DNA of 64,000 nt from JAQBQB01 sp963846925 (GTDB taxonomy: Bacteria; Gemmatimonadota; Gemmatimonadetes; Gemmatimonadales; Gemmatimonadaceae): NCBI GenBank assembly GCA_963846925.1, contig CAWJXW010000014.1, forward strand, positions 248,001-312,000. The letters are read 5' to 3'. Below are positions 8,868 to 15,860 of the stretch, piece after piece (the first letter of the stretch is position 1; every line of letters starts with the position of its first letter). The notes below the pieces were generated by a model that worked only from the letters and a program-made list of their open reading frames with translations, had not been told where the DNA came from and ran no database searches. Position numbers and translations under genes: made by a program.

Positions 8868-9407
8868 ATGGCGGGCCCCGTAGCCGAACGGGCGAACGAC
8901 GGCCGTGAGATCAACATCCGTGATGCCGCGGATGACGATCTCGCGGCCGTTGCCGCTATCCTCAATCGCCAGATAGCCGAATCGCCGTACGTCTACGCCG
9001 ACGTGCCGGTGACGCTCGACGAGCGTCGCGAGTGGCTGAAGTCGCACCGGGCCGCGGAGCTTCCCGTGGTCGTCGCTACACCTGCCGACGCGCCGGACGT
9101 AGTCCTCGCGTGGGGAGCGCTCTCTGTGTATCGGCCGTCGAGCGGCTACCGCTTCACCGTCGAGGCCAGCGTGTACGTGGATCCCTGTGCGCAACGGCAG
9201 GGAATCGGCGCGCGGCTGCTGTCGGAGTTGTGCGAGGAAGCGCGGAAACGGGAGATGCACGCGCTCGTCGCCAGCATCGATTCCGAGAATGCGCCGAGCA
9301 TCGCCCTGTTCACTCGCAACGGATTCCGGGAAGTCGCGCGTTTGGACGAAGTGGGGCGGAAGTATGACACGTGGAGGACCCAGCTCCTCTTTATCCGTCC
9401 GGTCTAG
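8868..9407 (+). CDS. GNAT N-acetyltransferase, phosphinothricin acetyltransferase-like
   Basis: 179 residues. The acetyl-CoA pyrophosphate loop is QRQGIGARLL, preceded by the beta-strand VEASVYVDP. The N-terminus (LNRQIAESPYVYADVPVT) and the C-terminus (ARLDEVGRKYDTWRTQLLF) follow the layout of the phosphinothricin/methionine-sulfoximine acetyltransferases (Pat/Bar/YncA), whose ending is a G.K.G.W.D pattern. Those enzymes acetylate the amino group of glutamine-synthetase inhibitors. Its position 6 nt after a glutamine synthetase gene fits such a protective role, but the substrate is inference. It could also be an amino-acid or ribosomal-protein acetyltransferase. Confidence 0.8.
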   Translation: MAGPVAERANDGREINIRDAADDDLAAVAAILNRQIAESPYVYADVPVTLDERREWLKSHRAAELPVVVATPADAPDVVLAWGALSVYRPSSGYRFTVEASVYVDPCAQRQGIGARLLSELCEEARKREMHALVASIDSENAPSIALFTRNGFREVARLDEVGRKYDTWRTQLLFIRPV

Positions 9408-9507
9408 TCCCGCCGGCGCTTCCCGCCGGGCGGCCGACCTGTCGCACGGCACGCCGCAGCGCCATTTTCGAGTTGCTTTTTCGGTAACTCGAACGAGGTC
9501 CCGGCGC

Positions 9508-10755
9508 GTGGCGCACGACGCTTTCATCAGCTATTCGAATCTCGACCGCACCGTTGCCGACGCCGCCGTCGCGGTGCTCGAGTCGCGCGGCATCCGATGC
9601 TGGATCGCGCCCCGCGACATCACGCCGGGCCTCGATTGGAGCGAGGCGATCGTCGACGCGATCGAGCGATCGTCCGTCATGGTGCTCGTTCTGTCGGCGC
9701 ACGCGAACGGCTCGCCGCAGATCAAGCGCGAGGTCGAGCGAGCGGTCAATCGCGGAATTCCCATCATCCCGTTCCGCATCGAAGACGTGCCGCTGTCGAA
9801 GGCCCTCGAGTACTTCATCAGCTCGCCGCACTGGCTCGACGCGCTCACGCCTCCGCTCGAGGAACATCTCCACTATCTCGCCGACACGGTGCAGCTGCTG
9901 CTCCGGCGCGTCGGTGGCGGCGCGAGCGGCGGGACGGACCAGATTCGCGTGCGGCGCGAGAGCCGCCGTCGCTGGACGGAACTGAAACGCAAGGCGCGAC
10001 TGACCGCCTACGGCGTCGCGGCGCTCGCCGTGGTCGGAATGGGCGCCTGGGCTTGGGGACGGTTCGGCGACCGGTTCACAAACGGCGGCGACACGCCGCC
10101 GCGGCGAGGAAGCGGTGACCCGAGCATGGACTCGCTGCTCAACAAGCTGCCAGGTTCGCCCGGCGCCGCGCCCACTCAACAGGGCGGTTCAGGCCCCGTC
10201 GACCGGGGTCTCATGGGCACGTGGCAAACGACGACGAACGTCAACGGCCAACTGCTGCAAACGAAGATGGTGATCGCCTCCGACGGCGCGTACCACATCG
10301 ACAACGTCATCGCCGACAGCGGGCGGTTTTTCGTGACCGGCGCTCACGGGTATCGCATGATGCCGCGCAATGGCGGCAACATCGACCTCACCGATTCGGG
10401 GATCGACGCGTCGCGCATGGTGCTCACCGGTCCACTCGGCACGCAGACGTGGACGCGCGTCGGGTTCCCGACGAGCAGCCGCTATCCCATCGTCGGAGAC
10501 TGGCGCTCGACGGCGGTGACGAACGGCGTCACCTGGCAAGTCGAACTCAGGATCGAAGACCGCCAGTGGCAGTATCATCTCACGTCGACGAGCGTCGACG
10601 ACGGCTCGATCAACGCGCGCAGCGGACAGTGGACGACGCGGTCACGAACCTTGGGCGGCGTGACCGCCAACGGGACGTACATCGTCGCCGATCAGTCGAA
10701 CATGACGCTCAACGGTCCGCCCTTCGGCGTCACGACGTGGACGCGACAGCGTTAA
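9508..10755 (+). CDS. TIR-domain membrane protein with two C-terminal beta repeats
   Basis: 415 residues from the GTG at 9508, just before the TIR fold; the frame is open to 9187 but that part overlaps the GNAT gene. Residues about 4-135 are a TIR domain: DAFISYS strand, CWIAPRDITPG loop, then DWSEAIVDAI, where Glu46 is the likely NADase glutamate, and VMVLVLS. One membrane helix follows at about 165-185. A Pro/Gly-rich linker then leads to two related 85-90-residue beta domains (about 236-320 and 326-415), each opening with G[TD]W and closing TWTR, predicted on the opposite side of the membrane. The next gene starts inside this one's last codons. TIR domains cleave NAD or make signalling nucleotides in antiphage defence. 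That role here is inference. Confidence 0.85.
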   Translation: MAHDAFISYSNLDRTVADAAVAVLESRGIRCWIAPRDITPGLDWSEAIVDAIERSSVMVLVLSAHANGSPQIKREVERAVNRGIPIIPFRIEDVPLSKALEYFISSPHWLDALTPPLEEHLHYLADTVQLLLRRVGGGASGGTDQIRVRRESRRRWTELKRKARLTAYGVAALAVVGMGAWAWGRFGDRFTNGGDTPPRRGSGDPSMDSLLNKLPGSPGAAPTQQGGSGPVDRGLMGTWQTTTNVNGQLLQTKMVIASDGAYHIDNVIADSGRFFVTGAHGYRMMPRNGGNIDLTDSGIDASRMVLTGPLGTQTWTRVGFPTSSRYPIVGDWRSTAVTNGVTWQVELRIEDRQWQYHLTSTSVDDGSINARSGQWTTRSRTLGGVTANGTYIVADQSNMTLNGPPFGVTTWTRQR

Positions 10756-12809
10756 CGGAGGGCCGCCTCGAGGCGGGCGTCGGCTGGGTTCGTGATGACG
10801 CATCGCCGGAACCACCATCGGGTTTGGTTCCGCTGGTCATCGGCGTCACCGGACATCGCGACCTGCGAGGCGTGGATCGCGAGCCACTCGAAGCCGCGGT
10901 CCGCGAATTGTTCGTCGAGCTGAGAGCCGCCCACCCGGGCCGACCGCTCGCGCTCCTCACGGCGTTGGCCCAGGGCGCCGACACGCTCGTCGCGCGCGTC
11001 GCGCTCAACGACGGGGCGCGGCTCGTCGTCGTGTTGCCGATGGCCCCCGAGGAATACGAGCGCGATTTCGCCGGCGCGGCGCATGCCGACTTCATGGACC
11101 TGCTCCACAATCGGGACGTGGTCAGGCGAGTCGTCATCCCGACGGTTGGCCGGACGGCGGATCCTCTCGACGACGAGGCACGGAGGGCCGTGCAGTATGC
11201 GCTCGCCGGCGCGTACATCGCCGACCACGCCGACGTGCTCATCGCGCTGTGGGACGGGCGCCCGTCGGACCGCGTGGGCGGCACCGCGCACGTCGTGCAC
11301 TATCGCCGCGGCGGCACATTCGAGGTCGACTCCGCGACGGCGGCTTGTTTCACCGACGTCGTCGAGCCGTTCGGCGTGCGCGACGATCTTCTCGCGCCGC
11401 CGCGCGTCGGGTTCGTGCACCATATCGTCACGCCGCGGCACAGCAGCGCGGAACCCGACGCGGCGTTCTCGCGCGCGATCCTTCTACCGTTTGTCGCCGC
11501 GCCGACCGGCGGCGGCCAGCGAGCGGCTGCGCGCGAGGCGTACGCCGAGTCGGTCGCCGATGTCGACGCGCGCATTCGCCAGCTGAACGACGAAGCCGGC
11601 GCTTTCGCACGGGGCAACCCCGATGCGGTGGACGCGAGCGCGGCGGAACTCTATCCCTCCCAGGACACGCCACAGGGTGCCGCACTGCCGCCATTGCCAC
11701 CGGGGCTCGCGTCGCTGCGGCGCAATTTTGCGCTGGCCGACGCCCTAGCGATTCGCTATCAGCGGACGCTCAACAACGCGCTCCTCTGGATGTTCATCTT
11801 GATCTTCGTCGCCGGCCTCGGGTTCGCGCTGTTCACGCACGAATTCACGACGCACGGCGAGGCTTCGCCGATTCCGATCATCACGTACGCGGTTCTGTTC
11901 GTGATCGCCGACGCGACGTTCATCTTGGTCAAGGTGAGCCGCTGGCAGGACAAATACCAGGATTTTCGCGCGATCGCCGAGGGGCTCAGGGTGCAATTCT
12001 ACTGGCGTCTCGCGGGGCTCGAGCACTCGGCGTCGGAATACTACGTTCGGCATCAACGCGACGAGCTCGCGTGGATTCCCCGGGTCGCGCGCGCCTGCGG
12101 AGCCGGCGCGCCACCGATGTCAGAGGCTCCGCTCGACGCGGTGCAAACGTTGTGGGCCGCTCCGCAGGCGGCGTACTACGCGCGCGCGTGCGCCCGCGAG
12201 CAACGCAACCTGCGGTGGCGATACGTGGGCAGCGGTGCGCTAGTGGCCAGTCTGGCCATCGGGTTCGGCTTGCTCATGCGCGGGTCGGCCGATTGGGCGC
12301 CGCCCCTTGTGTTCTTTCTGCCGGTCGCGGCGCTGGCCCTCGTCCACGTCTCCCTCGTGCTCGTTGAGTTGTGGCGAGAACCCGAGGGGCCCGAGCGAGT
12401 CATGCACCTGAGAAACATCGGCGCGACGATCGTGGGGTTGGCCACGTCGGTCGGTGCTACGGCTCTTTTGGTAAACGTTCCCCTCTGGTTTCCCGAGCAC
12501 CCGCGGTGGATTCCCCCCAAGCCCGTGCACTGGCTGTTTCTGTCGCTCGGTATGACCGCCCTCGCGGGCGGCTTGCTGCACGCACATTCGCAGGTACGGG
12601 CCTTCGCCGAACACGCTCGGCGCTATGGAAATCTGGCGGCGATCTTTCAACGCGGCGCCGAGCGGTTGCGGATGGCGCTCGACGGCGACCTCACCGACCG
12701 CGCTCGAGCGCTGATCATCGAGCTGGGCAAAGAGGCGCTCAGCGACCACGGCGACTGGATAATCCTGCATCGTGAGCGGCCGATCGAGCTGCCGGAAGGC
12801 GGGGCCTGA
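10737..12809 (+). CDS. SLOG-like sensor with six-TM (SLATT-like) region
   Basis: About 690 residues. I chose the GTG at 10737, which overlaps the TIR gene by 19 nt; a TTG at 10824 is an alternative. The N-terminal 200 residues have a Rossmann-type start (LVIGVTGHRDLR) and ALAQGADTLVARVAL, as in SLOG (DprA/LOG-like) nucleotide-binding domains. Membrane helices lie at about 346-368, 379-399, 497-516, 522-544, 561-585 and 597-618. After the first hairpin comes WQDKYQDFRAIAEGLRVQFY, and after the last AEHARRYGNLAAIFQRGAER, both like the helix following the 2TM unit in SLATT effectors. I read it as nucleotide sensor plus pore. SLOG-SLATT and TIR are linked in predicted nucleotide-driven conflict systems. 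No such function has been shown for this protein. Confidence 0.75.
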   Translation: MDATALTEGRLEAGVGWVRDDASPEPPSGLVPLVIGVTGHRDLRGVDREPLEAAVRELFVELRAAHPGRPLALLTALAQGADTLVARVALNDGARLVVVLPMAPEEYERDFAGAAHADFMDLLHNRDVVRRVVIPTVGRTADPLDDEARRAVQYALAGAYIADHADVLIALWDGRPSDRVGGTAHVVHYRRGGTFEVDSATAACFTDVVEPFGVRDDLLAPPRVGFVHHIVTPRHSSAEPDAAFSRAILLPFVAAPTGGGQRAAAREAYAESVADVDARIRQLNDEAGAFARGNPDAVDASAAELYPSQDTPQGAALPPLPPGLASLRRNFALADALAIRYQRTLNNALLWMFILIFVAGLGFALFTHEFTTHGEASPIPIITYAVLFVIADATFILVKVSRWQDKYQDFRAIAEGLRVQFYWRLAGLEHSASEYYVRHQRDELAWIPRVARACGAGAPPMSEAPLDAVQTLWAAPQAAYYARACAREQRNLRWRYVGSGALVASLAIGFGLLMRGSADWAPPLVFFLPVAALALVHVSLVLVELWREPEGPERVMHLRNIGATIVGLATSVGATALLVNVPLWFPEHPRWIPPKPVHWLFLSLGMTALAGGLLHAHSQVRAFAEHARRYGNLAAIFQRGAERLRMALDGDLTDRARALIIELGKEALSDHGDWIILHRERPIELPEGGA

Positions 12810-12813
12810 GGAA

Positions 12814-14463
12814 TCACGAGGCGCCGTGATTGCCTCGCTCAGCGAACGCGGCCTTCATCGGGGCGTCGTCCGAACGTTCGACTAGCGTCGCGAGCGAAAC
12901 GCCCTCACCGTCCGGTACGTTCGGGTTCGCACCGAGCTCGAGGAGCTTCGCCGCCGCGTCGGGGTTCCGTCGCGCGACCGCGTAGGCGAGCGGCGTCCAC
13001 CACGACTTGATCCAATCGTACGCTTGGAGTTGGACGTCGACGATCCCCCCCATCGTCCGCTCGAGCGCGTCGGGCTCGCGGCGGATGATCGCTGCGATTC
13101 GCTCCGGCGCGAACTCGACGGCGTCGAAGACGTCGATGTCCCTGGCGATGATGAGGTCGCGAACCTCGGGATGTTTCGCGTAGTTCGCCCATCCCGCCGG
13201 CGTGCCGCAGTACTTCGAGTCGCGCTTGCGTACGTTCGCGCCGTGGTTGAGCAGCGCGACGACGGCGTCGCGATTCCCGCGAAACGCGGCGGCGTGGAGC
13301 GGCGTGTAGCCGATCGTGCTGTCCACCGCCGTCGAGGCGTCGTCGACGGCATCGACGTCCGCGCCGGCGTGAATCAGCGTGTCGATCACGCCGCCAGGCG
13401 CTTGTTCGGCGGCGCGAACGATGAGTGTTCCCCACGCGTGGCCGGGCTTGAGCGCGTCGGGGTCGCGGCGGAGCAGGTGCTCGAAGTCTTCGTCACGGGC
13501 GAGCGTGATCGCCGCAGGGAGCGTGACCGGCGCGCCGGCGGCGAGGAGCATGCGCGCCATTTCCGTTTCGCCGTTGAGCGCCGCCTGGTCGAGCGGCGCG
13601 AGCTTCGCGGCGTCCTCCAATTCGGTGTCGGCGCCGAGTGACAGCAGCTCCGCCAACGACTCGGGCCGACGTTTGACGACGGCGAGGTGGAGCGGATGCC
13701 GGCGGTGGTTGGCGTCGTCCATCGTCGCGTCGAGGCGGGAGCGGTCGGCGCTGACGATCGCGCGAATCGCCGCGACGTCGCCCATCGTCACCGCCGACCA
13801 GATGTTGTGCCGAGCGCCGTGCTTCAGGAGATACTCGACGATCTCCGGTCGCGCGCCGCCGAAGACTGTCGCCCATCCGATGACGTCCATCGTGTGCATG
13901 TCGCCGCTCGAGTTGACGTCGGCGCCGTGCTCGACGAGGAGCCGGATGATCTCGAAGTCGTTTTGTTCGCAAGCGAAGCAGAGCGGGATCGCGTTGTCGC
14001 CGTCGTCTCGAACGTTTGGATCGGCGCCCCGATCGAGGAGCAATCGCACGACGTCGGCGTGCGCGCCGCCGACGGCGTAATGGAGCGCGGTGCGGCGTCC
14101 GGTGTTGCCGCGCAGGAATCCGCGTTCGCTCACGAGGCCCGGACGCGCGTCCAGGATCTCCGTGACTCGCGCCAGATCGCCGCGGCCCGAGGCGTCGAGC
14201 AGGGCGGTCAGTGCATCCGTTGACTCGCCGCCGCGACCGATTTCGGCGACGCGAACGGTGAGCTCGGTCCATCCGGCCATCCCGTACTCGACGGCGAGCG
14301 CGTGTTGCACGTCTCGCAGCGACGGATCCGCGCCGGCATTCGGCAGGGCGCGATGCAGGCGCGCGCGCGCGGCCTCGTCGTTCTCGCGAAGCGCCTTGAG
14401 CCAGCGCTTCGCTTCCTTTCGGAGGTTCTCGACGGAACTCCGGGGCGTGAGCTTCCTGACCAT
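12814..14463 (-). CDS. Ankyrin-repeat protein
   Basis: 549 residues with a good ribosome site (GGAGG 6 nt before the ATG). The first 70 residues are a charged helical leader (NLRKEAKRWLKALREND) found on many ankyrin proteins of soil bacteria. The rest is about ten ankyrin repeats, with clear units such as TALHYAVGGAHADVVRLLLD, IIRLLVEHGADVN and TPLHAAAFRGNRDAVVALLN. No signal peptide or enzyme domain is visible, so it is probably a cytoplasmic protein-binding scaffold. Its stop lies 4 nt from the end of the SLOG-like gene on the opposite strand, so the two transcripts must overlap; whether it belongs with that system is unknown. Confidence 0.85.
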   Translation of the reverse strand: MVRKLTPRSSVENLRKEAKRWLKALRENDEAARARLHRALPNAGADPSLRDVQHALAVEYGMAGWTELTVRVAEIGRGGESTDALTALLDASGRGDLARVTEILDARPGLVSERGFLRGNTGRRTALHYAVGGAHADVVRLLLDRGADPNVRDDGDNAIPLCFACEQNDFEIIRLLVEHGADVNSSGDMHTMDVIGWATVFGGARPEIVEYLLKHGARHNIWSAVTMGDVAAIRAIVSADRSRLDATMDDANHRRHPLHLAVVKRRPESLAELLSLGADTELEDAAKLAPLDQAALNGETEMARMLLAAGAPVTLPAAITLARDEDFEHLLRRDPDALKPGHAWGTLIVRAAEQAPGGVIDTLIHAGADVDAVDDASTAVDSTIGYTPLHAAAFRGNRDAVVALLNHGANVRKRDSKYCGTPAGWANYAKHPEVRDLIIARDIDVFDAVEFAPERIAAIIRREPDALERTMGGIVDVQLQAYDWIKSWWTPLAYAVARRNPDAAAKLLELGANPNVPDGEGVSLATLVERSDDAPMKAAFAERGNHGAS

Positions 14464-14626
14464 ACCTTCCTCCGTGAACGCCTGAAGTCCGCTGAGTACA
14501 GGCAGGAAGAAGGTTCACAGCGACCTGCGAACCATCGTGGGGTGGGAGCCGGGCTCCCTTGCCGCGGACAGGAGGCGCCCCAGAGCGCACTAATCGGCAA
14601 GATAGCAAGGCTTGGGCGCCGCACTA

Positions 14627-14676
14627 ATGGGGATCGCTGGCGGGGCGGGCACTCTAGTCGCAGGCGGCAGCGACAG
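14627..14676. repeat. Left arm of inverted repeat flanking the CarboxypepD gene
   Basis: This 50-nt stretch starts ATGGGGAT, passes ACTCTAGTCG (14651-14660) and ends CAGGCGGCAGCGACAG (14661-14676). All three blocks recur in the same order, inverted, at 15782-15839 on the other side of the gene. A 7-nt insertion in the right copy accounts for most of the length difference. Confidence 0.6.
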
Positions 14677-14690
14677 GCAGCACGTAACCG

Positions 14691-15839
14691 TCAGCGGAGC
14701 CAGACGTAGACTAGTGAAGCGCACGGCTTCGCAAAGTTTGCGAAGGACGCGCGCTCGGTGTTCGACATCGGCATCTTGGCGATCGGGCGGCGGTTCGTTG
14801 GCCGCGAGGGGCCACCGTCGTAGATCTCCACCGTCTCGATGTCGTCGGTGGTGAGCTTGCCGATCTGAACGACATCGGGCCCGCCGTTGACCGCGGCCGA
14901 GCAATCCGAGTCGAGGAGGCCCGGCGGCCCGCTGTGGATCTCACGAAAGCCCCTTTGAACCGCATCGTGGATCCATTCGATGTTCATCGCGACGAGCTCC
15001 GCGTGGGTGTACACGCGCGAATGCTGCGTGTTGCGCCACGCGAGACGCTGGCCGAGGTCGTCGAAATTGTGGACTTCTCGCGCGGTTGGTGGCCGTGTGG
15101 GAGGCGCAAGCGTCACACGAATGCGTTCGCCGCTGTCGGGAGGCACGATCACGCTGACCAGGCGATCCGCGAAGCCCGCGTCCTTCACGGCGACCAAATA
15201 GCTCCCCGCCTTGATCGGGATGTAGAACGAGCCGGTCGAGTCGGTCGTCGTCTGCGCGTCATGGCCAAGCACGCGCACTTCGGCGCCGCCGAGCGCGTTG
15301 AACGCCGTATCCCCGACGACGCCGCTCAATCCGCCGCGCGCGACGGTCGTCACGACCGGTCGCAGCACGTACGCGAGCGGCACGAGCGAGAACATTCCAG
15401 TCGCGCCCGCGCTGTCGACGATCATCTCGCGGATCTGCGGCCCATACCCGAGCTTCCGCGCGCGCACCTCGTACTTGCCCGGCGCGACGTCCGTGAAGAG
15501 AAACGTGCCGTCGGCCCTGCTGAACACTCGGCGCTGCAGCGACGTGATCGACACCTCGACGCTGTCCAGCGCGACGGCCGCGGTATCGCGCACGACTCCC
15601 GCGACCTTGCGCGGCCCCGGCCGGTCAGGCGCCGCGTTGACGACGACGGCCGGCAATCTCGTCGGCTGCTGCGCCACGGCGAGTCCAGGCGTGAGCGCCA
15701 GGCCGGCAATGACGCGACAACGTCCGCGACATGGCCACGACGAAGGGGCCGGCGCGCCGCGCCGACCCCTCGCTGTCTTCACTGTCGCTGCCGCCTGCCG
15801 CTGACGACTAGAGTCTTCGTACGCCAAGACAATCCCCAT
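14691..15839 (-). CDS. CarboxypepD-regulatory / plug-like secreted protein
   Basis: 382 residues as read from the ATG at 15839. Two carboxypeptidase-regulatory-like beta domains (about 78-165 and 168-250; KVAGVVRDTAAVALDSVEV and LSGVVGDTAFNALGGAEVRV) are followed by a plug-like end (IETVEIYDGGPS) with no beta-barrel. The predicted signal segment IAGLALTPGLAVAQQ sits 45 residues inside the frame. A second ATG at 15732, one reading frame off, would place a proper signal peptide (MSRTLSR...) directly before it. A terminator-like hairpin at 15744-15770 also falls inside the long frame, so the true start is probably 15732 with a small indel near 15715. Ligand unknown. Confidence 0.6.
   Translation of the reverse strand: MGIVLAYEDSSRQRQAAATVKTARGRRGAPAPSSWPCRGRCRVIAGLALTPGLAVAQQPTRLPAVVVNAAPDRPGPRKVAGVVRDTAAVALDSVEVSITSLQRRVFSRADGTFLFTDVAPGKYEVRARKLGYGPQIREMIVDSAGATGMFSLVPLAYVLRPVVTTVARGGLSGVVGDTAFNALGGAEVRVLGHDAQTTTDSTGSFYIPIKAGSYLVAVKDAGFADRLVSVIVPPDSGERIRVTLAPPTRPPTAREVHNFDDLGQRLAWRNTQHSRVYTHAELVAMNIEWIHDAVQRGFREIHSGPPGLLDSDCSAAVNGGPDVVQIGKLTTDDIETVEIYDGGPSRPTNRRPIAKMPMSNTERASFANFAKPCASLVYVWLR
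15744..15770 (-). terminator. Hairpin after the S9 peptidase gene
   Basis: A 12-nt stem (15744-15755 pairing with 15759-15770, one G-T wobble, 3-nt loop) lies about 90 nt past the S9 peptidase stop in its direction of transcription. GC content is very high and no U-tract follows, so termination efficiency is uncertain. Confidence 0.5.
15782..15839. repeat. Right arm of inverted repeat flanking the CarboxypepD gene
   Basis: Inverted partner of 14627-14676. CTGTCGCTGCCGCCTG (15782-15797), CGACTAGAGT (15805-15814) and ATCCCCAT (15832-15839) are exact complements of the left-arm blocks. The segment also encodes the first residues of the ORF as read, which makes that N-terminus doubtful. Confidence 0.6.
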
Positions 15840-15860
15840 GAATGCGCGACAACTCGCCGT

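Noticed and set aside
9187..9507. Longer N-terminus for the TIR protein
   Set aside because: It would lie over the GNAT coding region, is Arg/Ser-rich and adds nothing TIR-like; the GTG at 9508 directly precedes the first TIR strand.
6660..9527. 955-aa open frame on the minus strand opposite the glutamine synthetase gene
   Set aside because: Arg/Asp/Val/Leu-rich composition without motifs; it mirrors the codon pattern of the real plus-strand gene, as expected in GC-rich DNA.
14612..14854. 80-aa plus-strand ORF with a good-looking ATG
   Set aside because: Mostly the repeat arm plus antisense of the CarboxypepD gene; no ribosome site or motif.
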